64,000 nt of DNA, taken from contig JAZGTN010000165.1 of the NCBI GenBank assembly GCA_037783415.1, positions 1,240,001-1,304,000 on the forward strand, given 5' to 3'. The translations under genes and the position numbers were made by a program. The notes beneath the pieces were generated by a model. It was not told the DNA's origin, made no database searches, and saw nothing but the letters and a program-made list of their open reading frames with translations. Below are positions 1-10,689 of the stretch, one piece after another. The first letter of the stretch is position 1. Each line of letters starts with the position of its first letter. The DNA comes from Leptasterias polaris (lineage: Eukaryota > Echinodermata > Asteroidea > Forcipulatida > Asteriidae).

Positions 1-129
1 TTTTTAACTGCTACTGGCTGGTCCAGTTTTTAGACTTTTTTGGGTTTTGTTTTAATTGTTTTAATGACTGATTTTTTTTGAATTTGTGTTCTCTCAGGTT
101 TATTGCTTTGTTAATTGTGTTTGGCCGTA

Positions 130-232
130 GCTTTTTAAACTGTTTTTCTGTGAAGCGCTTTGAGCGTCTTTTTAGGCGGATTTTGGCGCTATATAAGTTT
201 ACGTTATTATTATTATTATTATTATTATTTAT
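130..232 (+). repeat. 3' tail of a LINE/SINE-type retroposon with (ATT)n
   Basis: The stretch has an AAGCGCTTTGAG motif, then GGCGCTATATAAG, and ends in about nine ATT units. The same two motifs and the ATT tail close the SINE at 21089-21538 in the opposite orientation, so this is the shared LINE-like 3' tail of that family. No body of the element is recognisable upstream. The reading frames across it are low-complexity artefacts. Confidence 0.55.
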
Positions 233-431
233 CCCCCAACTTTCCCGCTTGCTCAAGCGTCCCCAGCAACGCAAGAATTGGAGCCATTGGTTGATTTTCC
301 CTGCACCGCATATTATTGGCTCATTGTTAAAACTGTATATATATCACAAACTTTGTAACACATTCATAATTATATTATTTACCAATACATATACAGCAAT
401 AAGTTTTCTGCCCGCGAAATTGTTGTTAGCC

Positions 432-492
432 TAATAGACCGTGGGCTGAGGGCCAAAATTATTTATTTTTGTAGTCCACCTCACGAATCTAC
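432..492 (+). repeat. Left TIR of the Academ-like element with TAA duplication
   Basis: TAA (432-434) precedes TAGACCGTGGGCTGA (435-449). After a diverged stretch comes a second block, TGTAGTCCACC plus GAATCTAC (470-492). Both blocks recur in the same order, inverted, at the right end. Confidence 0.85.
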
Positions 493-722
493 TTTTGCTT
501 GTGCTTAAAAAATCGTAAAAATACCACTGATTATGAATATGAAATTCGCCAAGCCGAAAAACTGCACATGAAAAAGATATTAATTAATAAAGTTGTGAAA
601 AATCGGAAATAAATAAATTCATGATTATCCAATCACGGCGCCTCTTTCATGACGGCGCCTCTTTCATCGCGACGCGTTGACCAATGAGAAGGCGCGTTTC
701 ACGGTGAATCATCATAACAACA

Positions 723-1045
723 ATGGCGTCTTCATCAGACATGGCGGACACATCGGAAGGAGAGGACAGTGGCGATAATGGTTTTATTTACTGTTGTATG
801 CATACTTGTGATAAAAAATCTAAGCTAGTGAAGTTGACAGACAAAAGCTACGCTAAATTTAGGGACTGCAGCCTGCGATGGCGTGAATTAAACTGTCCCG
901 AAAGTTTAATTGCTGCCACGTTTTTGGAGAACGACCACGACGACCGTGATGATCGGTGTGATCATGATGATCGCAACCCTCCATCCGGTTCTGGTGATAC
1001 TTCAAGTGGTTCAACGCGAGGACGGCCAAGAGGAGGAAGAGTAAG
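723..1045 (+). CDS. Academ-like transposase gene, exon 1 (N-terminal zinc cluster)
   Basis: The ATG at 723 opens a 323-nt exon. The product begins with acidic, Ser-rich sequence, then YCCMHTC and a further Cys after FRD, the start of a Cys/His zinc cluster, followed by an Asp/His-rich stretch and a Gly/Arg-rich end. The donor is chosen as the GT at 1046, because only that site (leaving two bases of a split codon) keeps exon 2 open in the frame that contains YHLECYRHYC. An alternative donor at 1041 would put a stop in exon 2. Upstream sequence between the TIR and this ATG should hold the promoter, but no TATA box stands out. Confidence 0.6.
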
Positions 1046-1928
1046 GTAAACATGGAACCGAGCGATATTTTTGTGTGTAATTTAATATTTAATGCATGCA
1101 AAACATTTTTATGACTGAGTCACCAAAGACCGACTTTCGACTGTCATTCATTATCGATCGTGCAGCACACTGCATACCGTCCGTGGGAACAGTTTTTTGT
1201 TGCATTTGTATTTTACTAATAGTCACAAGGCCTTCCTATTTTAGTCCGATTTTTTTGTCCTTGGACAAATCTGAAACAAATGTGATTCAATAGCTCAGAA
1301 AGTATATTATACTGGCCTACACCTTGTATATGTGAATGTATACTGTCAAAAGTGTCATGACTGTAAATGTAGCTCTAGTACTCACTGTACTTGAAAAAAT
1401 TTGTCATTTGGCTTGCATTCAGAATCCCTTGCCCTTTCTTGTCTTGTTGAATTTTGAAACCGGTGTTACCTGCCGAATATGTCTGACACTTAGATTTCTT
1501 TTAATTACTTAATTTATTTGTGTGCTGTCTTAATAAACAGTTTCAAGGTTATACTTATATGCATACACTTTTTCAAGGGGCAGAGTTTGAATGGGCAGAG
1601 TCGACTCGACACAAAAAATTCAACGCACTTTTCAGATGTGTGTGTGAAGTTCTAGCGTCACTCGCATGGATTGTCTCTTTGAAAAAAATAATCTGCCCCT
1701 TGAACAAGTGTACATTTTATTATCATGAAAGTGCTTATTTGTTGTCCTTTTTTTCTGGAGCTGGACTCTTTTTATAATTACAAATTTTCAAAGAAATTGT
1801 CCTAATTGAATCGGGTATTACTTAGTCATAATGTCACATTATTAAAAGGTTTTAACATAAATAGGCTTTGCTACAGAAACAGCAGTGACTAACTATCAGC
1901 ATTTTTGGTTCTTCTTTTTTTAAAATAG

Positions 1929-2047
1929 AAGGCGAAGTGGTCAGCCGGGCTATCACTTGGAATGTTACCGCCACTATTGTAACACAACAAAGATTAAGCG
2001 GGCAGAGGAAAGACAGAAAAGGAAGCAGCTGGAGGAAATTAAAGAAG
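1929..2047 (+). CDS. Academ-like transposase gene, exon 2 (zinc ligands)
   Basis: This is a 119-nt exon between an AG acceptor (1927-1928) and a GTAAAC donor (2048). It encodes GYHLECYRHYCNTTK followed by a Lys/Glu/Arg-rich helix. The H-x(3)-C-x(3)-H/C spacing completes the zinc cluster begun in exon 1. It is too short to be noticed as an open reading frame alone. Reading phases into and out of it match exons 1 and 3 exactly, which is the main support. Confidence 0.6.
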
Positions 2048-2290
2048 GTAAACTACCAAATATGCATTTAAGTACATTAACATAGGTATACATTTCTTTT
2101 GTCTAGTGTAAGGAATTTTTGATTCAAGTGACACATTTTTGTGTAGAGCAGATCCTTCACCCTCTCATTTCTCCCAAGGTGATAAGTGACCAAAGGAAAA
2201 AATTTTTTTTTTTAAATGTAATGACAAAATGAAAGAAATTGTACATGTGTACATGAGCAGTGAAGTAGTTGTTAATGTTTTCATCCACAG

Positions 2291-4167
2291 AAAATGAACT
2301 TGGTGAGAATCAAGACAGCCAAGATCATCTACCAACAAAGCGGTTGCTGCGATCAGGGTCAGAGCAAACACAGGTCACTCCAACTCCAGGCCGGTCACAT
2401 GTTCTCCCAATACAGTGCATCCTTTGCCGAGAGACAAAATACACCAGGGAAAAAGCTTCACAAAAGAGAAAGAGAGAGCGATTGGTTCAATGCGAGACAC
2501 ATCATGGAGGGCAGTTAGTCAAAGCTGCCAAAATTCGACAAGATGAACAGTTGTTGTTACAAATCCAAGACAGGGATCTTGTAGCAATTGAAGCCCGGTA
2601 TCATAAAAGCTGTTATCTTAAGTACACAAAGATTGTTCGTCTATACAGTTCAAATGATCAAAGTGAAACTCCACAAAAAGATTTTGAAATTTCATTCCAA
2701 AAGTTCAGTCAAGCTGTATTGAAAGAAAAAATCATTGAAGGTAAAGAAATCTGGCGCCTCACAAAACTAACCAAGGCATTTGTTAAGATTATTAAAGAAG
2801 TTGAGGGAATAGATGCAGAAGGATATAAAACTCATAACTTGAAGAATAGGATCAAAAAGGCACACCCTATTATTTGTTTTTCTAGACCCTCACGTTTCTT
2901 TGAAAGTGATATTGTGTTTGCAGGTAGTTTAGATGTTATGGATGTTGTTGAGGAAGCAGTTCATGAGTCTTCCACCAGTGAGAGTGAGAGTACAAGTAGT
3001 GGAGATTTCACACCTGAGAAGACGGCTAACTATCCTGGGGAGATTAGAGAGCTTTATTTGGCAGCACAGATTCTCAAAAATTTGATGGAGAACTCAACGA
3101 CTACTGGTCCCTGGCCTCCAACTGCAGCTGATCTGACTATTGATAAAATTAACGAGATTGTCCCCTATCAACTCTTCAACTTTTTAGCATGGAGCACCGG
3201 CTGCAGCAGTGTCCCAATAAATTCAGGTAGGATTGCAGTAGCAGAAGAAGATGAGCTTCGAGTGTTGTCTATCGCTCAAGATATAATGTATCTTAAGGCA
3301 AAGGGAAGGACTCTGATGCCAAAACATACCGCCCTTGCCATGGCAGTGAGGCATTTTACTGGGTCTGCTAAGTTGATCGGTCTTCTTAATGGTTTAGGTC
3401 ATTGTGTTTCAAATTCAGTTGTGCTGGGCCATGACACTGCACTTGCAAAACGGCAGCTTGCCATGAGTGATGTTCTACTCCCACCAGGGACGCAGCAAAT
3501 TTTCAGCACTCTAGTGTGGGACAACAACGACTTCGGTGAAGAAACCATTTCGGGCAAGGGTACTACCCATAACACAAATGGAATCATCATCCAACGCCCA
3601 ACATCATCCTCAGTTAATCAATCACCAGCAGAAAAGTCTGTCCCTAAAACCAATGCAAGATCATTTCAACCACTCCCAACTGAGATCAAGCCATATCTTG
3701 GATTAAAGAAGAAGGGACCTCGGCCATTTGGGAAGGATGTTCTTCTAGGAGAAGAGAATCATTTACAAGCCCAAGAGAATCCTCGAAAATTGGATTTAGC
3801 TTATGTTTTAATGAAGCTGGCAGGAGTGTCAGAAGAGTTTTTTGCAGGATGGACAGGATTCAACACGACTCTTAATTGTTCCAACGTTCCATGGATGTCA
3901 AAGGTAGGATACCTTCCCATTATTGATGCTAGCCCGACTGAGTATGATACCGTTTTCACCATTTTGGATAGAAGTGTTGAAATAGCAAGTAGTCTTGACC
4001 AGGAGAAAATAGTTGTTGTTTTTGATCAAGCTATTTATGCTAAAGCACAGCAGATAAGATGGAGGAATGATGAATTTATGAATAAAGTTGTTATTCGACT
4101 TGGGGCGTTCCACACTGCCATGTCATTGTTGGCATGTATTGGAAAGAGATTTCGAGACGCGGTTTAG
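2291..4167 (+). CDS. Academ-like transposase gene, exon 3 (first part, up to frameshift)
   Basis: The exon starts after the CACAG acceptor at 2286-2290 and continues the exon 2 frame. It has a second zinc cluster (QCILCRE, then VQCETHH, then YHKSCYLKY; roughly nt 2410-2630), an acidic Ser-rich linker, and a long conserved-looking core including VWDNNDFGEE and GTTHNTNGI (nt 3520-3585) and VFDQAIYAK near the end. This core recurs, as I remember it, in many unannotated cnidarian and echinoderm proteins. The frame ends at TAG 4165-4167 in the middle of a conserved region; the protein clearly resumes in the next frame. Whether the core is the transposase catalytic domain cannot be shown here. Confidence 0.7.
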
Positions 4168-6794
4168 AGGATATAATGATTGAGTCTGGTATTGTCGCTC
4201 AAGGTTCCATCAATGGTGTGATGAATGGACACCACTACAACCGAAGCATGAGATCTCATAAATGTGTGATGGAGGCATTGCAACGGCTGCGATGGCAGGT
4301 GTTCTTAAACACTCTTCCTGATGAAGAGAAAGATTCAGTACTTGAGGTACTGGTTATACTTCAGAGTTCATTTCCAAGTTCGGCATTCCAGGAGCACGTT
4401 CAGTCTGAACGATTTGCAGAGGTACTTAAGTCCTACAGTCAGTTCATATCTACTCATTCCAATGATCCAACATTTGCTGTTTGGTCATCATACATTGAGA
4501 TGGTAGAACTTCTTCTTCTTTTTGTAAGAGCCACTCGAGAGGGTAACTGGGATCTTCATCTTTCAAGCATTCGAAGTTTGTTGCCGTGGTTCTTTGCGTA
4601 TGATCGCACAAATTACTCAAGGTACCTGCCTGCTTATTGGCTCGAGATGTGTGAGCTACCGGTTCGTCATCCATTAGTTCATGATGCATTCATGATTGGC
4701 GAGTTTGCAGTTCAACGGCAGCAAGAACATGGTTTTTCTCAAGTGGCTTGTGACCAGGCAATCGAACAAACCTGCAATCGGGACACCAAGACGAAGGGAG
4801 GAATGATAGGTTTTACAACGCATAAGGGTGCAGTTCAAAGATGGATACTATCACAGCATGAGCGATCTGCAATTTCAAAGCGGTGTGAGGAGATGGCAGG
4901 GCAAGGTGAGAAAACCAGAAGAAGAAAAGATCTTGACAAAACACGGATAAAGAAGGATGAAGAAGATGTGCGTTCTGTAATCAGTTGTATTGAAGCAAGG
5001 ATAAATCCCTTTGAAGAGTCTAATGAGCGTTTGCTCCATATTTCATCAGGCGTGGTAGCTTCCAAAGAGGTCAATAAGGACTACCTTGAAGCAAGAGAAA
5101 AAGGAGATGCTTCTTTTGTTGTCTATTGCAAAGACAGGTTGCATGTTAGTGATGTTGATATGTTTGCTACCCTCAAGAAACAAAAGCTAAAAACATTCAG
5201 TTCCATGAACAAAATAACAATTTCAAAAGTGAAGGGGAAGGAAGTAACACTTAAGGCAGACAGAACGCTTTTTCAGCGGCTTCTCATTATTGCCAGTGTA
5301 AGAAAATTAGACATCCCCAAAATGTTAACATACAACCTCGGACCATTGCCTTTATCACTTGCAACTTTCAATGGGTTTCTTAATAAGACAACAAAGGCCA
5401 GTCTTATGCATTATATTGAATCTATTGTCGATCCCTCCCCAGTCATGGATAGTGTCCCAAAGGGTAGTGTTTGGCTTGTGGATGGAATGGCTATGCTTCA
5501 AGAACTTCCACAGAGAAGTATTCCAAGTACATTTGGTTTGCTGGCAGATCATCTCCTGAGACAACTTGTCAATTTGGCCAGAGGTGTGCATAGTGATGCT
5601 GTTCACTTTGTGGTTGACATGTATCCCAAAATCAGCATCAAGAATGCAGAGAGAGGAAAACGAGCTGCAAGTGGAAGTCAGGTCACTAAAATCTATGGCG
5701 AAGACCAGAAAGTTCCTCATCAGTGGAAGAAATTCCTTTCATGTAGTGATAACAAGGTGGCGCTTCAGAATTTCTTGTTTGAAACATGGAGTAAACGACC
5801 TGCACAATCGCTGCATAAAGTCACAGTTTTCGCTGCTCATGGTTGTCATTGCCATTCACTGAAAGATGTGGCGGGTGAAATGGTGGTTGAAAATATTGCA
5901 GATTTGGAGTGCAACCATGAGGAGGCTGATACTCGACTCTTTCTTCATGCAAAATATGCAGCTTTGTATCAAACATCCTCCAACACAACAGCTCATGTTA
6001 TAGTCAAGAGTCCTGACACAGACGTATTTGTCATAGGTGTTTGTAAAGCCAACAAAATTGGAACGACTTTGCTTCTTCATACGGGACGAGGAAACAACAA
6101 ACGAGTCCTTAACCTTACCAATGTGCACAATTATCTTGGAGCAGAAGTTAGTGATGCCTTGATTGGGCTTCACTGCTTTACAGGGTGTGATTCGGTTAGT
6201 GCATTTTACGGGAAGGGAAAGAGTAAGGCGATAAAATTGATGATGGGCGATAGTGATGTTCAGAAAGTTTTCAAGCAGATTGGTTCGTCTTTCGAAGTGA
6301 GTGAAGAAGTCATCAAAGCCATTGAGAGATTTGTTTGCAAATTATATGATCAAGACTGTTCCTCGGTTAATATGGCAAGATACAACATGTTTTTGATGGT
6401 TACAAAAACAGAGGCTGCCATGCCACCTACAAGTGATTCACTGCAGAAACATATTTTCAGAGCAAACTACCAGGCTGCTATCCACACTAGGTGTTTTGAA
6501 CAAGTTCAGGACATCCCTAGTCCACATGGTCATGGCTGGAACATTGTCAATGACATGGATCTTGATATATTATGGGGAGATCTCCCACCAGCTCCAGATA
6601 GTGTGCTTGAACTGTCCAATTGTACATGTAAAAAAACCAAATGTAAGGCACCACTAGCCAGCCTCAAGGGCAAGTGTTCTTGTCGTCAAAACAATGTTCC
6701 ATGCACAGATTTATGCACTTGTATAGGTTGTGAAAATTCTCTTTCAACTGAAAACTCAGATGATGAGGAGGTTGACTCCGATGAAGATTGTTGA
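4161..6794 (+). CDS. Academ-like transposase gene, exon 3 (second part): XPG/FEN1-like nuclease and CXC zinc domain
   Basis: This continues the gene after a single-base frameshift near 4161. An XPG-like arrangement is visible: WLVDGMAML (nt ~5470), HFVVDMYPK with SIKN-ERGKRA (~5605-5660), NHEEADTRL (~5913-5940), SPDTDVFVIG (~6010-6040) and LIGLHCFTGCDSVSAF-GKGK (~6160-6225). These match in order the XPG N-region acidic pair, the E-x-A-D and D-x-D metal ligands of the I-region, and the helix-hairpin-like G-x-D loop of structure-specific flap nucleases. The C-terminus holds nine cysteines in C-x-C and C-x(4)-C spacing (nt ~6622-6735), like a tesmin/CXC or Academ Cys8 finger, followed by an acidic tail. 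The frame is otherwise open to TGA at 6792-6794, so decay is slight. Confidence 0.72.
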   Translation, partial: GLEDIMIESGIVAQGSINGVMNGHHYNRSMRSHKCVMEALQRLRWQVFLNTLPDEEKDSVLEVLVILQSSFPSSAFQEHVQSERFAEVLKSYSQFISTHSNDPTFAVWSSYIEMVELLLLFVRATREGNWDLHLSSIRSLLPWFFAYDRTNYSRYLPAYWLEMCELPVRHPLVHDAFMIGEFAVQRQQEHGFSQVACDQAIEQTCNRDTKTKGGMIGFTTHKGAVQRWILSQHERSAISKRCEEMAGQGEKTRRRKDLDKTRIKKDEEDVRSVISCIEARINPFEESNERLLHISSGVVASKEVNKDYLEAREKGDASFVVYCKDRLHVSDVDMFATLKKQKLKTFSSMNKITISKVKGKEVTLKADRTLFQRLLIIASVRKLDIPKMLTYNLGPLPLSLATFNGFLNKTTKASLMHYIESIVDPSPVMDSVPKGSVWLVDGMAMLQELPQRSIPSTFGLLADHLLRQLVNLARGVHSDAVHFVVDMYPKISIKNAERGKRAASGSQVTKIYGEDQKVPHQWKKFLSCSDNKVALQNFLFETWSKRPAQSLHKVTVFAAHGCHCHSLKDVAGEMVVENIADLECNHEEADTRLFLHAKYAALYQTSSNTTAHVIVKSPDTDVFVIGVCKANKIGTTLLLHTGRGNNKRVLNLTNVHNYLGAEVSDALIGLHCFTGCDSVSAFYGKGKSKAIKLMMGDSDVQKVFKQIGSSFEVSEEVIKAIERFVCKLYDQDCSSVNMARYNMFLMVTKTEAAMPPTSDSLQKHIFRANYQAAIHTRCFEQVQDIPSPHGHGWNIVNDMDLDILWGDLPPAPDSVLELSNCTCKKTKCKAPLASLKGKCSCRQNNVPCTDLCTCIGCENSLSTENSDDEEVDSDEDC

Positions 6795-6972
6795 AGTTTA
6801 CAAAGTATAACAACTGGTACCTTAACTGTGATCCTTTGTATGACCATTTCTTGTTGAATTACTTATTTGTGCTGCACAATTGATGTACAAAACTTTCTTG
6901 GATAATTGTTGTGAGAACTATACTGATGAACTATTAATTTTGAATTTTAGAAAAAAAATTCCTTTGGATAAC

Positions 6973-6978
6973 TAATAA
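6973..6978 (+). terminator. Candidate poly(A) signal of the transposase gene
   Basis: AATAAA lies 180 bases after the stop codon, with no competing gene in between. It is a canonical signal in a sensible place. AT-rich sequence makes chance occurrence possible. Confidence 0.4.
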
Positions 6979-7333
6979 ATTTTCAAAAGCCATTGTATCT
7001 TGAAAGTCATTTCATCATTTTATTTGTACATTTTTTCAATAACTAACCCTTTATGACTACGATTCAGCCTGTAAAAAAAAATAAGGTTTATGCATTTTCC
7101 TTTAAAAGGGAGTGGAAATATCTGAAATGCCAAACACTTATGTTTGAGTTTACAGATCACACTGAGGAAAGAAAGAAATCGACCATTGACATCTGTTGCT
7201 TTATCACAATGATTTATTAATTTATTTTTGTTGCTGAATGAAATGGAATTTTGTATTTTACTTTGATGTAAAACGAAATATTGAAGGTGATAATATATTT
7301 CATATAATTATTGAACACACTATTGAACAAGTA

Positions 7334-7529
7334 CAGGGCCAAATTTCATAGAGGTGCTTAAGCATAAAATATTGCTTAACAGTTTCCTGCTTAGCAAAAA
7401 TGACAAGGATACCAGCCACAAATTGTACATGTAACATGGTATTTTAGCTGGTAACCTTGCCCTGGTTAGCATTATTCGTTTTATGCTTAGCTATTTTTTG
7501 TGCAAGCAGCTCTGTGAAATTGGGCCCTG
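7334..7529. mobile_element. MITE, GGGCCCAATTTCA family, nested in the Academ element
   Basis: The left end CAGGGCCAAATTTCATAGAG and the right end, read inverted, CAGGGCCCAATTTCACAGAG are TIRs that continue into GCTTAAGC/GCTTGC. The interior is rich in GCTTA/TAAGC steps. A related, less decayed copy lies at 60966-61214. I associate this family with echinoderm genomes from memory. No clear target duplication is visible. Confidence 0.6.
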
Positions 7530-8167
7530 GTTACAACAAAATATACATTTGTTTTATATTGATCATTATATTGTTAACGGTAAAGAATTTTGTTTTCAAG
7601 TTACTCTGCTGTTGTGAAAAAATAAAAGGGAAAATTAATATAAATCAGAGAGAAGAATTGTGAGTTTCAGTTATTATTGTCATTTTTTTTGAACAAAAAA
7701 CAACCCTTATTTAAATGGTTTAATAAAATAAAATTACTTGCATTTGCAATTGGAACAAATAACTCTTGCAAGTGAGAACATTTAACTTAAGTACAGGCAA
7801 GATGATTAAGTTAAACAATAATTTCAGTTGAAAAGAACTCTTAAAAACAAAACTTTCATAAGAATGAGCTAGAAAGTCCAAGAATCCACTTTATGGAATT
7901 TATATGGCAACAATTCCCTTGTGTGTGTGCCTTTTTCTAGAAGAGCTAGGTTCAGCGGATCAAAATGTGTGCACAAACATATGGGGAGCTGTGATCCATA
8001 GCTCCCCATTGCATTATGCACAGTTCTCCCATTTTGGCCAATAGAGGGCGCTATTTTCGAGAATTTTTTTTAAATTAGGCATAACTAATTAGTGTGCAGT
8101 TTTTTCCACTGGCGAATTTTGGATTCTTATTTAGGACCATCAGAAGTACCTCTGTGCAAAAAATCAG

Positions 8168-8238
8168 GTAGATTCCAGGGGTGGACTACAGAATTAAAAA
8201 AATAGAGCTCTTTTTGAGGTTCAGCCCACGGTCTATAA
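8168..8238 (-). repeat. Right TIR of the Academ-like element with TAA duplication
   Basis: Read on the minus strand this gives TAGACCGTGGGCTGA (8235-8221), then TGTAGTCCACC and GGAATCTAC (8190-8168), mirroring the left end. TAA follows at 8236-8238. Identity is complete for the outer 15-16 bases and patchy between the blocks. Confidence 0.85.
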
Positions 8239-8269
8239 GAATTTACACAGTGCGCCCACATGTACGTAA

Positions 8270-8515
8270 ACCTTCAAGACCACCTAAGTTGTAAATGTTT
8301 TGTCCATAATAAAACAACACATGCATGCGTGCCGTCGTGACATGGAACGCTGCCTTCCCCGCTGCCTTCCCCTTTTCAATTAAACGAGAAACTTATTGTA
8401 AATTGTTTAATAATCTGATTTTCATGTTGCTAAAAATGTTTCAATTCGCCCTTGGCCGCGATGGAATGTTTCCTAATAAACCGATTCAAATCAAATAAAA
8501 AATAAAAAAAATATG
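8270..8515 (+). repeat. LINE 3' end with A-rich tail
   Basis: The segment ends in TTTCCTAATAAACCGATTCA, then repeated AAATC/AAAT runs, the normal look of a retroposed 3' end with poly(A) signal and tail. It abuts the right flank of the Academ element. No coding sequence is recognisable. Confidence 0.4.
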
Positions 8516-8780
8516 CGTCAAAGACATAACGTATTTTTCTGCATGTATGATAGCGTCTTGTAACCAACCGTATTTTGACCCTTACCGTGACTGCACCGTG
8601 CTATATAATGTGTACTACTAATTTATTGTAAAGAAAACAAAAGTTTCAGGAGATTTTTAATCTATAATTTGAGACGTCATTTTGTGCATTTTGTTGAATT
8701 TTGTGAATGCTCGTTCTTTTTCAATAGAAGACCGTTCCTCCTTCCGTTTCATCATGAGACAGGGACAGACAACTTAAAAT

Positions 8781-8831
8781 ATATCTAGGAATTTTGTTTG
8801 GATTGCAGTGACACGCCATGTAACCGACTTA
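8781..8831 (+). pseudogene. Relic of a rhodopsin-like receptor gene (first membrane segment)
   Basis: These 51 bases align without gaps to 19111-19161, the end of the first membrane helix and first loop of the intact receptor gene, at 43 of 51 positions, including TGACACGCC and GTAACC. Sequence on both sides is unrelated. It is a small fragment of a third receptor copy about 10 kb from the intact one, presumably cut up by later insertions. Confidence 0.55.
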
Positions 8832-8956
8832 TTATGTAAATACTCTAGAGATTAATTGTTTTCCCTTTATTGTACACTCAGAGTTTTGACTCGACAGGGC
8901 ATACGCTAAATTTAAAGCATTTGTATCAGCTTAAATTGCTTTTGCTACAAAGAGAT

Positions 8957-9013
8957 TCATTCAGTCGATGCGGAGCATCGGATGATGGCCCTCCAAACAC
9001 GTTGGTCTCTCAT
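8957..9013 (-). pseudogene. LINE open reading frame, extreme C-terminal relic
   Basis: The minus strand encodes MRDQRVWRAIIRCSASTE and a stop. The R-D-R-x-x-W pattern followed by a short tail is the usual C-terminus of endonuclease/reverse-transcriptase LINE proteins. The upstream part of the frame is replaced by the short inverted-repeat element at 9014-9150. Confidence 0.5.
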
Positions 9014-9150
9014 TAGACTTGTGGACAAGTCGTTAAATGTCTGTCGCGGTGATAGCGGAACGGCTTTCTCGCAATATCCCGCGAGAGGGCTGCTCTGTGC
9101 GAGATTACTGCTCTCAAGACTGGTCACATTTACCGACTTGTGAAACCCGC
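9014..9150 (+). repeat. Short inverted-repeat element, copy 1, abutting a LINE relic
   Basis: It begins TAGACTTGTGGACAAGTC and has inverted arms ACAAGTCGTTAAATGT (9025-9040) and its complement at 9126-9141 with one mismatch, then GAAACCCGC-GGCGG. A diverged copy at 11194-11347 has the same ends and internal TCTCGCG motifs in the opposite orientation. Both copies abut LINE C-terminal sequence at the string ATGAGAGAC. Confidence 0.5.
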
Positions 9151-10119
9151 TGGCGGTTTGTGCACGGCCTATGGGCACTTCAGCCGAATTTGTACGGACG
9201 CATCTGATTGGTCAATTTCGTTATATCTATGAATATTCAAACGGTAGATGAATATTAAACATCAAATCCTGTACTGGATGGAGTTTTATGTTGCTTTGAC
9301 CATGCACGATCAAAACCAAACACTGAGTGGTGAGAGTGATTGTGTTCATGAATATTTTGACACAAGAAAATACGTATTCAAATTATGGGTACAACTTGTA
9401 AATAATTACAAAAAATCGAACGTAAGATTTTATTTCAGAGAGTCCGAGCGTGTTTGACAGTGCACAGCGTGTGGGGACATGACGTAAAACACACGGGCAA
9501 ATCGTGTAGCTGCATGCCATGGCGCGCAGAGTTTCTCTCGGCCGGGGCTCAGCACGACGGAAACCCCTACCCGGCCCTAGCTAGCATGCCAAGAGATAGC
9601 TGTACCTGCTGGAAGCTCATGAACATGTGGGAGGGGTAGGGAGCCAGACCACCAACTACCTTGTCATTGCGGGTTTGTTAGTCGGTAAACCTCGCTGATC
9701 GAATCCGCTGTTTTAAAATCGTTACGTTTCAATGTTCGGTGTACGTTCCTTTCCCCCGATTTGGAAATTAAATAAGATTTATGTCAATAAATAGGAAAAC
9801 CACTCTTATATTGACGGTGCAATTAAGTTAAACAATTTGTGAGACAAAAACGAGCCCCCACCCAAAAAAACCCACAAAACACAAAACCAGAGCCCCTGAA
9901 GGAACAGGTGAAAAATAAATTAACAATTAAAATGTGAAAATAAATTCTCACTCTGAATTTCTTTTTCCACTCTCGACACACAAAATTCCAACAAAGTCAT
10001 TTCGTTTCCTCAAAATATTATTTAATTCAATCAAAATATAATTTTGTCACATAAAATTAAATTTTTTTAAATTTGTAAACAAAGTTGTGTTTTTCTAGGT
10101 AGCAAAATAGATTTTTCCT
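9151..10119. other. No gene recognised
   Basis: Short open frames here (for example around 9248-9640) have no recognisable domain, start context or composition. The stretch 9460-9650 is GC-richer than its surroundings, but I see no feature in it. Confidence 0.5.
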
Positions 10120-10635
10120 AGAAAATACGTTTTTGTTCCCTCGAACACGCCTTCTTTCACCCGAAATACGATTTTGTTACCCAGAAATACGCGTTTGTTC
10201 CCTGAAAGATACGCATTCGTTTCCTCGAAATATGATTTTGTTAGCACAAAATATAATTTGGTTCGCTCTAAATATGCTTTCGTTCAATAAAAATTATTTT
10301 TTCCACCGAAAGGAGATTTCTTTCCCTGAAAACAAGCTTTCGATTCATCAAAATACGACTTTGAATTAGTTGCCCGAAACATACTTTCATTCGTCCGAAA
10401 TATGCTTTCGTTCAATAAAAATATGATTTTTTTCCACCGAAAGGAGATTTCTTTCCCTAAAAACAAGCGTTCGTTTCATCAAAATACGACTTTGAATTAG
10501 TTGCCAGAAATATACGTTCATTCGTCCGAAATATGCTTTCGTTCCCTTAATATACGCTCCCGTTCCTTCGCAATGAGATTTTGTTCCCCAAAATTCCTCT
10601 TTCGTTCCTTTAAGATAGCTAGCTTTTGTTCCCTT
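10120..10635. repeat. Degenerate 21-24 bp repeat array A (CGAAATA...TTTCGTTCC)
   Basis: About 22 imperfect units follow the pattern (T)TCGTTCCCTCGAAATACGATT, for example near 10152, 10178, 10200, 10222, 10387 and 10527. A longer block (about 10273-10370) is repeated at 10402-10500, so the array also grew by a roughly 130-bp step. The unit core TTTCGTTCC-N2-CGAAA is partly palindromic. Related arrays lie at 21735-21945 and 22475-22650. Confidence 0.65.
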
Positions 10636-10689
10636 AAGATAGCTTTCGAAGCCCTGTAGTCCAATCAGACAAATTTTTTAAATTCCCTT

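Larger units (their letters stand above)
435..8235 (+). mobile_element. Academ-superfamily (AcademX-like) DNA transposon, near full length
   Basis: The element is bounded by inverted termini TAGACCGTGGGCTGA (435-449) and its complement (8221-8235), with a second conserved TIR block further in. It is flanked by a direct TAA on each side (432-434 and 8236-8238). Inside lies one intron-containing gene whose product combines zinc-binding Cys/His clusters, an XPG/FEN1-like nuclease region and a C-terminal cysteine-rich module. Academ elements are described as having 3-4 bp target duplications, a Cys-rich zinc finger and, in AcademX, an XPG nuclease; all three fit. A younger MITE (7334-7529) sits in its 3' region. 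PIF/Harbinger also makes 3-bp TWA duplications, but the protein does not look like that family. The superfamily call rests on domain layout, not on a database hit. Confidence 0.75.

Noticed and set aside
11..434. Open frames on both strands at the left edge, including a poly-Asn protein
   Set aside because: They come from the ATT microsatellite and retroposon tail; no start context or domain.
10120..10635. Regularly spaced repeats that could suggest a CRISPR array
   Set aside because: Units are contiguous and diverged with no spacers, and the genome is eukaryotic.
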